The notes below the pieces were generated by a model. The model was not told the DNA's origin. It made no database searches and saw only the letters and a list, made by a program, of their open reading frames with translations. This document shows, piece by piece, positions 1 through 8,585 of a stretch of DNA of 64,000 bases. How positions within the stretch are numbered: position 1 is the first letter of the stretch; the number at the start of each line of letters is the position of its first letter. This DNA comes from Agreia sp. Leaf210 (lineage in GTDB: Bacteria > Actinomycetota > Actinomycetes > Actinomycetales > Microbacteriaceae): positions 715,561 to 779,560 of the forward strand of contig NZ_LMKK01000002.1 of assembly GCF_001421485.1 (NCBI RefSeq). Reading direction: 5' to 3'. The position numbers and the translations under genes were made by a program.

Positions 1-2
1 AT

Positions 3-803
3 GCGCCGGCACCCTCGAGCACCCTGTGGTTCAACGGCGCGGTTGCTTTCGTGCTGGCGGGCATCGTCGCGATCTCCATCCACGAGCTCGCCCGATTCGT
101 GACCGCGGTGGCGCTGCAGTCGCCGGCCACGCTCTATCCGAGTTATCTCGAGTTCGACATCACGCAGACGCGAACGCTCATTCTCACCTCGACCGTCGCC
201 GCCATCACCAGCCTCGTGACAGGTCTCGCACTCATCTTCGCGGCGCGCATCTGGGGAGCCGGCATCATCCGGCTGTTCGTCACCTGGCTCGGCTTCATCA
301 GCGTGCAGCTCGTCTTCACCTCGCTTCTTCTCGCGCCCCTCACGGGCGCCGGCGACGCGGCCACTCTGCTCTTCTGGTTCGGCGCGCCCGCGTGGCTCTA
401 CTGGACAGGATTCGCGGTCGGCGTTGCCGGCACCATCCTTCTCGCGCGCCTGTTCGCTACCCGGGTGACGGCCTATGCCGACGGCTCCGTCAGCTCGATG
501 CGCTCCCTCGGGATCGGCTCGTGGGCCGCCGGCACCGCCGTGCTCGTGTTCGTCTACGCGCTCACCTTCACGTTCACGACCCGAAGCCACGCCATCGAGA
601 TGGTGAGCGACACGCTCCTCGGCGTCGCGGCATCGGGGCTCTTCGCGCCTCTGTTCTACCCGTTCAAGGGAAAAGTACGCATCGTCAACGAGTTCCTGCA
701 CTTTCGCAAGCCGACGGTCGCTCTGCTCTGCATCGTCGCCGTGGGACTCGTACTCGTGTTCATTGTGAACAACGGCGTGGAGTTCAGCCCGAGCGTCGCC
801 TGA
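3..803 (+). CDS. Polytopic membrane protein, 5' partial
   Basis: The reading frame is open from base 3, so the start lies outside the window; the GTG at 51 is only an internal possibility. The visible part is about 266 residues with six or more hydrophobic segments and a short C-terminal tail. An early segment carries HELAR, which recalls the HExxH zinc motif of site-2 proteases but lacks the second histidine, so I do not claim protease activity. No family is recognised with confidence. It converges on the glycosyltransferase at 831, with only 27 bases between the stops. Confidence 0.6.
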   Translation, partial: APAPSSTLWFNGAVAFVLAGIVAISIHELARFVTAVALQSPATLYPSYLEFDITQTRTLILTSTVAAITSLVTGLALIFAARIWGAGIIRLFVTWLGFISVQLVFTSLLLAPLTGAGDAATLLFWFGAPAWLYWTGFAVGVAGTILLARLFATRVTAYADGSVSSMRSLGIGSWAAGTAVLVFVYALTFTFTTRSHAIEMVSDTLLGVAASGLFAPLFYPFKGKVRIVNEFLHFRKPTVALLCIVAVGLVLVFIVNNGVEFSPSVA

Positions 804-830
804 GCAGCCGCCGGTCCAGCTGCAGCGAGC

Positions 831-2117
831 TCAGCGCGCCGAGCGGTCGGCGACCGCGGTCGCCAATTCCTCTTCGATGATCGCGAGCGTGTCGAGCCCG
901 GCCAGGCCGTGGGCGAAGCGCTCTGCCCGGGCACGGTAGCGCTCGTCGGCCAGCACGGCCCGCACGGCCGAACCCACGGCATCCGCAGATGGGGTGCCCG
1001 TACGCAGATCGACACCCGCGCCCGACCAGCTGACGCGCGCCGCGACCTCGGGCTTGTCTTCGGTGCTCCCCGCGACCACCAGGGGCGAGCCGGCCGCCAG
1101 CGCGGCCTGCACTTCGCCGAATTCGCCGTTCGTCACGACGACGTCGGTGAGGGGCAGCAGCCTGCCGGTGGGCAGATCTTCAGCGACGCGCACATTCGGG
1201 GCGACCGCGCCGAGACTCTCGACCGCGCGGCCCCCGGTCGACACCACGACGAGCACGTCGTCGTTCGCCAGCGCTGTGATCGTGGGCCTGACGAGCCGGT
1301 CGAAGTCGTGATTGTCGATCGTTCCCTGGGTCACGTACACGACGCGACGCGAACCATCGAGTTCGTTCCACCACGAAGGGAGACCGCCGCCGCCTTCGCT
1401 GGGTAAGGAGCCGATGAAACGCACATTCGGCGAGAGGTCGGTGCGCGGATACTCGAGTGTGGCCGGGCCGAGTTGGAGAAAGCGGTCGAAGGCGGCCGAG
1501 ATGTCCATCACGAACAGAGACGACCTGCGCGCCCCGATCTCGGCGAACGCCTCCTGCGCGGCGCGTTGGGTGTCGCGAAAGAACACCGTGCGCGCGAGAG
1601 CGTTGAGCGTGCGGTTGCGAAGGCGGCCCAGCGTGCTCGACGAGGGCGCCATGGCGAGGCCGACGGGTGCGGTGTCACGGCTGAGCTGGGTCAGCGTGAT
1701 CACGCCGATCGCCAGGATCGGCGGCCTTGGCGCGTTGGAGAGGAGCGCCGGCGAGATGCCTCCGAAGGCGCCGTCGACCAGCACGGCGTCGATCCGCTCG
1801 CGCTGCAGGATGGCGCGGGCCGAGCGGAACTGCGCGGGCATGGTCTTGACGAAGATGTTCTGCACGTCGTACTGCGTCTGGGCCATACCTCGGTAGCGGT
1901 CGCGATAGGGCAGGTAGCTCGGAACATCTCGGTCGTCGAAGTCGGCGCGACCCTCGAAGGCGACGAACTCCATACCCGCTCGCTCGATCTCTTGGGCGAA
2001 CCGCGAGCCGGTGAGCATGATCACCCGATGGCCCCGAGACGCGAGATGGGTGCCGATCGCGATCATGGGCGTGGCGTGGTGATGCACCGGCGTACTGCAG
2101 ATCAGGTAGTTCGCCAT
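831..2117 (-). CDS. UDP-glycosyltransferase of the MGT/GT1 type
   Basis: Predicted soluble GT-B fold glycosyltransferase (428 aa) that would move a sugar from a nucleotide donor to a small acceptor, as macrolide and flavonoid glycosyltransferases do. The N-terminus (ANYLICSTPVHHHATPM) is the typical acceptor-domain start with a conserved His. The C-terminal half has the donor domain, with VVYVTQGT followed by a NGEFGE...AGSPLVV stretch that takes the place of the usual HGG donor loop. I chose the ATG at 2117 because the protein then begins right at the first beta strand; an in-frame ATG at 2156 adds 13 residues without homology value. It stands alone, so the acceptor cannot be inferred. Confidence 0.8.
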   Translation of the reverse strand: MANYLICSTPVHHHATPMIAIGTHLASRGHRVIMLTGSRFAQEIERAGMEFVAFEGRADFDDRDVPSYLPYRDRYRGMAQTQYDVQNIFVKTMPAQFRSARAILQRERIDAVLVDGAFGGISPALLSNAPRPPILAIGVITLTQLSRDTAPVGLAMAPSSSTLGRLRNRTLNALARTVFFRDTQRAAQEAFAEIGARRSSLFVMDISAAFDRFLQLGPATLEYPRTDLSPNVRFIGSLPSEGGGGLPSWWNELDGSRRVVYVTQGTIDNHDFDRLVRPTITALANDDVLVVVSTGGRAVESLGAVAPNVRVAEDLPTGRLLPLTDVVVTNGEFGEVQAALAAGSPLVVAGSTEDKPEVAARVSWSGAGVDLRTGTPSADAVGSAVRAVLADERYRARAERFAHGLAGLDTLAIIEEELATAVADRSAR

Positions 2118-2195
2118 GCGCTTGCCCCCGATGTCGCGACCAATGGCTCTGTGCACATTTTAGTGAGGTGAGGTCGCCTCATCACACTGTCGGGC

Positions 2196-3857
2196 TCAGT
2201 TGTGCCGGCGCCTACGCAGCGAGGTCAGGGCGATGTACGCACTCAGGGCACCGCTGGCGCCCAGGCCGATGCCCATGAGCGGGCCGCTCCAGTGACCGAA
2301 GCGCTTGCTGTCGCTCACGGCCAGTTCGCCGATACCCCGGATGAACGCGGCCGCGATCACCCCGGCGACCACACGGTTGCCCACCTTCTCGACGCGCGCC
2401 ACCAGCGGGTCGAGTTCGGTGGCACGCAGATGGACCTCGATGCCGTTGCGGTCGATCACGTCGAAGACCTTGCGGATCTTGTCGGGCAGTTCGATGCCGA
2501 GCTCCGCCGCCTCGAGCCCGGCTGCCGCGAGTCGTTTCGCTATGGCCGCGGGCGAGAACTTCGACAGCGCGAGTTTCGTCGCGTACGGCCTGAGCGCATC
2601 CCCCAGGCTGAAAGACGGATCGAGCAGCACCCCCATTCCCTCGACCATGAGCAGCATGCGCAGCAGCATCACGATCGAGGGCTGCAGCTGCAGCCGATTG
2701 TGCCGCAGAACGGCGAGCAGCTTGTTGATGAGCGCGGCCATGTCGACCTCGCCGAGGCCCTTGCCCCGGTAGATGTCGATGAAACCCACGAGGTCCGCCC
2801 GCAACGACTCCTGATCGATCGATGCCTTCGAACTCGACAGCGCGATGAGCGCTGAGGCCATGCGATCGGGGTCGTGCCTGCTCAGCGCCATGAACAGGTC
2901 GGCGAGCTGTCCGCGCAGCGTCTCGTCGATCTGGCCGACCATGCCGAAGTCGATCAGCCCGATGCGGGCGTTCGGCTCGACGAACAGGTTGCCCGGGTGC
3001 GGGTCGGCGTGGAACACACCGTCGACGAAGACCATCTGCGCGATGGCGTCAACGGCGTTGGTGACGATGGTCGCGCGGTCGATTCCGGCAGCATCGAGGG
3101 CGGCGAGGTCGTCGACCTTGATGCCGGTGATGCGCTCGAGGGTCAGCACCCGGGTGGTGCTCGTATCCCAGAAAACGCGGGGAATATGGATCGTCTCGTC
3201 GCCGGCGAAGTTGGCGGCGAAGGTCTCGGCGTTGCGGCCCTCGTGCGTGTAGTCGAGCTCCTCGCGCAGCGTTCGGGCGAACTCGTCCGTGATCCCGGTG
3301 ATGTTGTAGTCGGCGGCGAGCTTCCACTGCCGAGACGCCCGCACGGCGAGCGTGTGCAGGATCTCGAGATCGATGGCGATGTTCGTGGCGATGTCGGGGC
3401 GCTGCACCTTGACGACGACCTCGGTTCCGTCGTGCAGCGTAGCCAGATGCGCTTGACCGATCGACGCGCTGGCGAGTGGCTTGAGTTGGAAACTCGCGAA
3501 CACCTTGTCCGGCTGGTCTCCGAGCTCCTCGACGATGAGGCGCTTGATCACGGCGGCGGGAACGACCGGCGCCCTGTCCTGCAGCTTCGCCAGCTCGGTG
3601 AGATAGGCGGGCGGAAGGATGTCGGAGCGCGTCGACAGCACCTGACCGAGCTTCACGAACGTCGGGCCGAGTTCCTCGAGCGCGCGTCTGAGATTCTCAG
3701 GATTGCTCGCTCGCGCCTGCTCCTGAGCGGCCGGCTCGAAGCGGTCGAGCCCGGTCGCCCCGATGATGAAGCTGAGCCCGTGCCGACTCAGCACGCTTGC
3801 GATCTCCCGGTAGCGTTCGAGCCGCGTTCCGACGGCTGCGGCGATCGGATTAGCCAC
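2196..3857 (-). CDS. ABC1/UbiB (AarF) family atypical kinase
   Basis: A 553-aa member of the UbiB/ABC1 atypical kinase family, which in other bacteria supports quinone or lipid metabolism. Visible marks are the KxGQ region (FVKLGQVLSTRSD, about residue 68), the Ala-rich nucleotide loop ASASIGQAH in place of the glycine loop, the lysine strand VVVKVQRP, the catalytic DPHPGN and the metal-binding IDFGM. The C-terminus has hydrophobic stretches consistent with a membrane anchor, followed by an RRRR tail. It starts with ATG at 3857 and is divergent from the permease at 4055. The substrate is unknown. Confidence 0.9.
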   Translation of the reverse strand: MANPIAAAVGTRLERYREIASVLSRHGLSFIIGATGLDRFEPAAQEQARASNPENLRRALEELGPTFVKLGQVLSTRSDILPPAYLTELAKLQDRAPVVPAAVIKRLIVEELGDQPDKVFASFQLKPLASASIGQAHLATLHDGTEVVVKVQRPDIATNIAIDLEILHTLAVRASRQWKLAADYNITGITDEFARTLREELDYTHEGRNAETFAANFAGDETIHIPRVFWDTSTTRVLTLERITGIKVDDLAALDAAGIDRATIVTNAVDAIAQMVFVDGVFHADPHPGNLFVEPNARIGLIDFGMVGQIDETLRGQLADLFMALSRHDPDRMASALIALSSSKASIDQESLRADLVGFIDIYRGKGLGEVDMAALINKLLAVLRHNRLQLQPSIVMLLRMLLMVEGMGVLLDPSFSLGDALRPYATKLALSKFSPAAIAKRLAAAGLEAAELGIELPDKIRKVFDVIDRNGIEVHLRATELDPLVARVEKVGNRVVAGVIAAAFIRGIGELAVSDSKRFGHWSGPLMGIGLGASGALSAYIALTSLRRRRHN

Positions 3858-3913
3858 GAGTAACCCCCTGTGCCTCGGTCATGCGCCCATCCTCCCACGC
3901 GCGTCGTGACCAA

Positions 3914-3970
3914 TTCAGGAGGACAGGTCGGCCGACGCCACTATCCACACGATGACCGGCTCCTCCTGAA
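3914..3970. promoter_or_regulatory. 10-bp perfect inverted repeat between ubiB-like gene and permease
   Basis: TTCAGGAGGA at 3914-3923 is repeated in reverse complement at 3961-3970, separated by 37 bases, in the 197-base divergent gap. It may be an operator or an mRNA structure; the arms contain a ribosome-binding-like GGAGG that the second arm could mask. Function is inferred only from position. Confidence 0.35.
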
Positions 3971-4054
3971 ACAGTCGCGCACCACTACTCTCGGAGAAGC
4001 CCAGTGCAGGGCATGGAACGACCGGCGCGCAGCCGGGCAAGGGGAACGAACGAG

Positions 4055-5350
4055 ATGACACAACTCTGGACACTTCACGGCGACGGCAAGAACGTCGAAG
4101 CGGATGCCGTGGTCAAGCCCGGTGAGCGACTCACCTGGCCCCGCATGATCGGTCTGGGCGGCCAGCACGTGGTGGCCATGTTCGGCGCGACGTTCCTCGT
4201 GCCGGTGCTCACCGGATTCCCGCCCGCGACGACTCTGCTCTTCTCCGGTATCGGCACCCTCCTGTTCCTCCTCATCACCAAGAACCGGCTTCCGAGCTAT
4301 CTCGGTTCGTCGTTCGCCTTCATCGCGCCGATCACCGCCGCCGTCGCCAGCACGGGAATGGGCGGGGCCCTCTTCGGAATCCTCGCGGTCGGCGCCCTGC
4401 TCGCCCTCGTCGGCGTGGTCGTTCTGATCACCGGCATCGGCTGGATCAACGCCCTCATGCCGCCCGTCGTCTCGGGCGCCATCGTCGCTCTGATCGGCTT
4501 CAACCTGGCCCCCGCGGCCAAGAACAACTTCCAGATCGCGCCGCTGACGGCACTCATCACCCTGGCCGCGGTCATCTTCTCGACCGTGCTGTTCAAGGGC
4601 ATGCTCGCCCGACTCTCGATCTTCATCGGTGTCGTCGTGGGCTACATCGCCGCGGTCATCGCTGGCGAGGTCGACTTCTCGAAGGTCGCCGACGCCGCCT
4701 GGGTCGGACTCCCCCAGTTCTCGCTGCCCGGCAATCCCTTCGCCGATTCCGCCCTCTGGGGCGTGCTCCCCGCCTTCCTGCCCGTCGTCCTGGTGCTGGT
4801 CGCTGAGAACGTGGGCCACATCCGCGGCGTCGCCCAGATGACCGAGTCACCCGAGGTGAACAAGCTCACGGGTCGCGCGCTGCTGGCCGACGGCCTCGCC
4901 ACCGTGCTCGCCGGCTTCGGCGGAGGCTCGGGAACCACGACCTACGGCGAGAACATCGGTGTCATGGCCGCGACGCGCATCTACTCCACCGCCGCGTACT
5001 GGATCGCCGGCGCCGTCGCCATTCTGCTCGGGCTCTCGCCCAAGGTCGGCGCCATTATCAACACGATCCCCGCCGGTGTGCTGGGAGGCGTGACCACCGC
5101 GCTCTACGGCCTGATCGGCATCATCGGTGTGAAGATCTGGCTCGACAACAAGGTCGACTTCTCGAAGCCCGTCAACCAGTTCACCGCGGCGACCGCGCTG
5201 ATCATCGGTATCGCGGACTTCACGATGAACGCGGGCTCGGTCACCTTCAACGGAATCGCTCTCGGCACGGTCGCCGCCATCGTCATCTACCACGCGATGA
5301 CCGCGGTCGCACGTCTCCGCGGCACGGATGGCGGCAGGCGCGACGCCTGA
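4055..5350 (+). CDS. NCS2 family uracil/xanthine permease
   Basis: A 431-aa membrane transporter of the nucleobase:cation symporter 2 family, importing uracil or a related base with protons. It has about 12-14 hydrophobic segments. The family signatures are visible: VAENVGHI (the conserved Glu of helix 8) and a GFGGGSGTTTYGENIG loop close to that of UraA, which favours uracil over xanthine. The ATG at 4055 is preceded by AAGGGG about ten bases upstream, so I prefer it to the in-frame ATG at 4004, which would add 17 arginine-rich residues. It is monocistronic and converges on moeA. Confidence 0.88.
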   Translation: MTQLWTLHGDGKNVEADAVVKPGERLTWPRMIGLGGQHVVAMFGATFLVPVLTGFPPATTLLFSGIGTLLFLLITKNRLPSYLGSSFAFIAPITAAVASTGMGGALFGILAVGALLALVGVVVLITGIGWINALMPPVVSGAIVALIGFNLAPAAKNNFQIAPLTALITLAAVIFSTVLFKGMLARLSIFIGVVVGYIAAVIAGEVDFSKVADAAWVGLPQFSLPGNPFADSALWGVLPAFLPVVLVLVAENVGHIRGVAQMTESPEVNKLTGRALLADGLATVLAGFGGGSGTTTYGENIGVMAATRIYSTAAYWIAGAVAILLGLSPKVGAIINTIPAGVLGGVTTALYGLIGIIGVKIWLDNKVDFSKPVNQFTAATALIIGIADFTMNAGSVTFNGIALGTVAAIVIYHAMTAVARLRGTDGGRRDA

Positions 5351-5384
5351 CGACCCGAGGGCCGGCCGGCTCACGCCGCGCCGA

Positions 5385-6578
5385 TCACACCCAGGGAAGC
5401 GGAACGAACTCCACCTCGTCGCCCACCTCCGCGCCGCCGTCCGCGCAGAGCAGCACGCCGGATGCGTCGGCCAGACCGCGCAGCATCGCCGAGCCGGTGA
5501 AGCCGCTCGGCTGTGCACGACCGTCGACCAGTCGAAAGGGAACGAGCCGGGTCTCGCCGCGCCCGGCGGCTATCGGCGCGCCGAGCCGGATGCGCGACAG
5601 CTCGGGCATGCCTCGGCCTCCGAGTGCGGCCAGCGCCGGTGCCGCGAGCGTGAGCAGGCCCATCATCGCCGCGAGCGGATTGCCCGGCAGCCCGATCAGC
5701 AGCCGCCCATCGTCGAGTCGTGCCAGCAGACTCGGCCCGCCCGGCCGCATCGCCACTCCGTCGATCAGGATGCCGGCGCCGAGTCGATCGAGCGCCCCGC
5801 GCAGATGATCGGCAGACGAATCGCCCGTACCGCCCGTCGTGATGACGACGTCGCTCGTCGAGGCGTCAGCTAGCAGCGCGCCCACGAGTGCGTCCTGGTC
5901 GTCGCCGATTCTCGCCTGAGCGGCGACCTCACCTCCCAGCAGTTCGACGAACGCGGGCAGCTGGGGCCCGAAGCTGTCGCGCACCGTGCCCGGTGCGGGG
6001 ATGCCGTGGGTCACCACTTCGTCGCCCGTGAACACGAGAGACACCCGCCCCCGCGCCAGCACCTCGACCTCGTCGACGCCGCACGCGGCAGCCACGGCGA
6101 TGTGCGCAGGATTCAGGCGAGCCCCCGCTTCGATACCTACTTCCCCGCGGGCGAACTCCTCGCCCCGCGGCCGGATGTGTTGGCCCGCCCAGGGCGCGAG
6201 GGTCGACCGAAGCACAGGCCCTCCGGCATCCCCGCCGTCAGCCGCGACCTCTCCGACCTCGCTGCGCAGAACGGCCTCGGCGCCCGAGGGGATGAGCCCA
6301 CCCGTCACGATCTCTCGCGCCTCGTTCGGCTCGAGAGCCGAGGCATCTCGCGCGGCCCCGCGCAGCACCCAGGGTCCGGGCCCGCGCACGGCCCAGCCAT
6401 CCATCGCCGACGACGCGTAATGCGGCACGTCGCACAGGGCGAGCACCGGTTCGGCGAGCACGCGCCCGACCGCGTCACGAAGCGCCACCCTGGTCGCGGG
6501 CCGCGGATCTGCGGCACCGAAGGCCGCCTCGCGGGCCCGCGCCCACGGCATCCGGGGCGCGCCCGACGCAGCACTCAT
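5385..6578 (-). CDS. moeA: Molybdopterin molybdotransferase MoeA
   Basis: A 397-aa enzyme inserting molybdate into adenylylated molybdopterin, the last step of Mo-MPT synthesis. The MoeA N-domain carries SAMDGWAVRG near residue 57. The central MoaB/MogA-like domain has VFTGDEV and TTGGTGDSSADHL, and LPGNPLAA precedes the C-terminal beta domain. The ATG at 6578 overlaps the end of the next gene upstream by 4 bases. It forms a leftward unit with the small protein and mobA, back to back with fdhD and a molybdoenzyme that would need its product. Confidence 0.93.
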   Translation of the reverse strand: MSAASGAPRMPWARAREAAFGAADPRPATRVALRDAVGRVLAEPVLALCDVPHYASSAMDGWAVRGPGPWVLRGAARDASALEPNEAREIVTGGLIPSGAEAVLRSEVGEVAADGGDAGGPVLRSTLAPWAGQHIRPRGEEFARGEVGIEAGARLNPAHIAVAAACGVDEVEVLARGRVSLVFTGDEVVTHGIPAPGTVRDSFGPQLPAFVELLGGEVAAQARIGDDQDALVGALLADASTSDVVITTGGTGDSSADHLRGALDRLGAGILIDGVAMRPGGPSLLARLDDGRLLIGLPGNPLAAMMGLLTLAAPALAALGGRGMPELSRIRLGAPIAAGRGETRLVPFRLVDGRAQPSGFTGSAMLRGLADASGVLLCADGGAEVGDEVEFVPLPWV

Positions 6579-6907
6579 GCCGTAGGGCGCCGCGCGAGCT
6601 GCGAGGCCGCGTCGAACGCGCGCGCGGTGGCCTCGGCCTCATTCGCCCCGTCGAGGGCCGCGGCACGACCCGCCGCGTAGCCCACCAGATAGGTGGTCAG
6701 CGGAGCGGCCGGCCGCAGCACGGCATGTGCGGCGACACCGGCGAGAGCGAGCACCCTATCGATGTCGACGTCGAGTCCGGCGAGGTCGAGCTCGGCAGAG
6801 AGTGAGGCGGTCCAGCGTTCGAGCACCTCGAGCATCTCCGCCTTCTCTGCGTCCGACCTCGCGGGCTTCGCCGACGCCTCGGGCTGTGCGGTCGTGTCGT
6901 CACTCAT
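6575..6907 (-). CDS. Small MobA/MoeA-linked protein (DUF6457-like)
   Basis: A 110-aa protein with an acidic, Ala-rich N-terminal tail and a helical core (EMLEVLERWTASLSAEL ... TTYLVGYAAGRAA). I recall DUF6457 proteins of this size and location beside mobA in actinobacteria; that family name is from memory. It overlaps moeA by 4 bases and mobA by 4 bases, so the three are translationally coupled. A role in molybdenum cofactor synthesis or delivery is inferred from this context only. Confidence 0.75.
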   Translation of the reverse strand: MSDDTTAQPEASAKPARSDAEKAEMLEVLERWTASLSAELDLAGLDVDIDRVLALAGVAAHAVLRPAAPLTTYLVGYAAGRAAALDGANEAEATARAFDAASQLARRPTA

Positions 6908-7608
6908 GATCTACTCCTTGTCGCGAGGTGGGGCGGTGTCTCTGACGTCGGCAGGGCGTCGTCGGGCCGCTCGATTCCGAAGGCGGCGGCGTCGTTCCAG
7001 GTGTCGACGTCGCGGGTCGACTCGATCTCGTCGGGCAGCTCGATCAGGTCGAGCGACGAGATCAGCGCCCGCATAGACGCGCCGTCGAGGGTCGAGGATG
7101 CGCGCGCGGCGTCGACCGCCCCGGCCAGCGCAGAGCGGGTGTACATCGCCGCGAGCGGCTGCCGCATTCCCGCGGCGTCGACCACGACGGCGCCGTCGAC
7201 GCCGTCGACGCCGTCGACGCCGTCGACGCCGTCGACGCCGTCGCCACCGCCGAGCAGATGCCCCGCGCCGACGAGCCGCGACACCGCGTCGGCGACCCGC
7301 GGCATATCGCAGGCGAACACCAGCACCTGATCACCGCGCGGATCGTCGAAATGTTCGAGCGCGTGCATTCCTGCCGCGACGGCGGCGGCAGGCCCCCCGA
7401 ACGGCGGATCCTCGCGCGCCATCAGGACCCGAGCATCCGACACCGGCGCATCCGGGCCGACGACGACCACGCGGCGCGTCCCGGCCTTGAGAACCGCATC
7501 GACCGTGTTCTGCAGCAGCGTCGAGCCTCGCCACTCCAACCGCGCTTTGGGCACGCCGAAGAGACGGGAGGACTTTCCGCCCGCGAGGACGATCGCGTCG
7601 AGCAGCAT
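6904..7608 (-). CDS. mobA: Molybdenum cofactor guanylyltransferase MobA
   Basis: A 234-aa nucleotidyltransferase that would attach GMP to Mo-molybdopterin to give the MGD form used by formate dehydrogenase-type enzymes. The N-terminus has the GTP-binding signature LAGGKSSRLFGVPKA. A PPFGGPAAAVAAG stretch and FACDMPRV, with the metal-binding Asp, follow. Near residues 120-140 there is an unusual VDG tripeptide repeat encoded by a 9-bp DNA repeat, an insertion the family does not need. The final 30 residues look like a disordered tail. It is first in the mobA-DUF-moeA unit and divergent from fdhD. Confidence 0.9.
   Translation of the reverse strand: MLLDAIVLAGGKSSRLFGVPKARLEWRGSTLLQNTVDAVLKAGTRRVVVVGPDAPVSDARVLMAREDPPFGGPAAAVAAGMHALEHFDDPRGDQVLVFACDMPRVADAVSRLVGAGHLLGGGDGVDGVDGVDGVDGVDGAVVVDAAGMRQPLAAMYTRSALAGAVDAARASSTLDGASMRALISSLDLIELPDEIESTRDVDTWNDAAAFGIERPDDALPTSETPPHLATRSRS
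7192..7243. repeat. 9-bp tandem repeat inside mobA
   Basis: GCCGTCGAC is repeated five times without a mismatch from 7192 to 7236, followed by a partial copy to 7243. On the coding (minus) strand it encodes Val-Asp-Gly units. Nine bases keep the frame, so copy-number change would alter protein length without breaking mobA. Confidence 0.95.
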
Positions 7609-7703
7609 GCAGCCAGCCTACGACCGGGCATCGACCCGACGATCCTCTGCCAGGCCCCGGCCAGCCCTGTCGGCAGCGGAGAATCGGTGATAAGCCTGAC
7701 TGT

Positions 7704-8585
7704 ATGGGCAGAATCACCGTACGTCGTCGCGTCACCCGCCTCACGGTCGGGGGCAGCAAGAGGGTGCGTGAAGACGTGCTCGCCGCCGAGGAGCCGCTCG
7801 AGATCAGGGTGGGCGGCCAGTCGCTCGCGATCACGATGCGCACCCCGGGCAACGACATCGACCTGGCGGCGGGCTTTCTCGTCTCCGAGGGCGTGATCTC
7901 GAGTGGAGAGCACTTCGCCGCCGCCCGCTACTGCGCGGGCACAGACGACGACGGCATGAACACCTACAACGTGCTCGACGTCACGCTCGCGCCGGGCGTC
8001 GCCCCGCCCGATCCGAGTCTGCAGCGCAACTTCTTCACCACGAGTTCGTGCGGGCTCTGCGGCAAGGCGTCGATCGACGCCGTGCGCACGACCTCGGCGT
8101 ACACGAGCGAGTCGGATGCCCTCCGCATCGAGGCATCGTTGCTCACGACGTTCCCCGATCGGCTTCGCGAGCAGCAGGACGTGTTCGACAAGACCGGCGG
8201 ACTGCACGCCGCAGCGCTCTTCGACGGCACGACCGGCGAGCTGCTCGTGCTGCGCGAAGACGTGGGTCGACACAACGCGGTCGACAAGGTGATCGGCTGG
8301 GCGACGCGCGAGAACCTCCTGCCGTTGCGCGGAACCGTGCTCATGGTCTCCGGCCGCGCGAGCTTCGAGCTGATGCAGAAGGCCTCCATGGCCGGCATCC
8401 CGATGCTCGCCGCGGTCTCGGCACCGTCGTCTCTCGCCGCGGAACTCGCGAGCGAACTCGGCATCACGCTCGTCGGCTTCCTCCGCGGCGATTCCATGGT
8501 CATCTACTCCCGCGCCGAGCGCATCCTCGAATCCGACCTCCCCCCTGTCGAGAACGTCCCCAGTGAAAGCATCGGTGTCGCATGA
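7704..8585 (+). CDS. fdhD: Formate dehydrogenase accessory sulfurtransferase FdhD
   Basis: A 293-aa protein that passes sulfur from a cysteine desulfurase to the bis-MGD cofactor before insertion into formate dehydrogenase. The cysteine motif SSCGLCGK, which carries the persulfide, is at about residue 115. The GRASFELMQKA and TLVGFLRG segments typical of FdhD are also present. The ATG at 7704 lacks a strong ribosome-binding site. The last four bases overlap the start of the molybdoenzyme gene (ATGA), coupling chaperone and client. Confidence 0.93.
   Translation: MGRITVRRRVTRLTVGGSKRVREDVLAAEEPLEIRVGGQSLAITMRTPGNDIDLAAGFLVSEGVISSGEHFAAARYCAGTDDDGMNTYNVLDVTLAPGVAPPDPSLQRNFFTTSSCGLCGKASIDAVRTTSAYTSESDALRIEASLLTTFPDRLREQQDVFDKTGGLHAAALFDGTTGELLVLREDVGRHNAVDKVIGWATRENLLPLRGTVLMVSGRASFELMQKASMAGIPMLAAVSAPSSLAAELASELGITLVGFLRGDSMVIYSRAERILESDLPPVENVPSESIGVA

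Noticed and set aside
1-51. ATG at base 1 as the start of the first gene
   Set aside because: It is in a different frame from the membrane protein, whose frame is open from base 3.
831-5350. Natural product gene cluster around the glycosyltransferase
   Set aside because: No synthase, resistance or tailoring genes are nearby; the neighbours are a kinase and a nucleobase permease.
7189-7243. Short tandem repeat as a CRISPR array
   Set aside because: The unit is 9 bases with no spacers and encodes protein; no cas genes are nearby.
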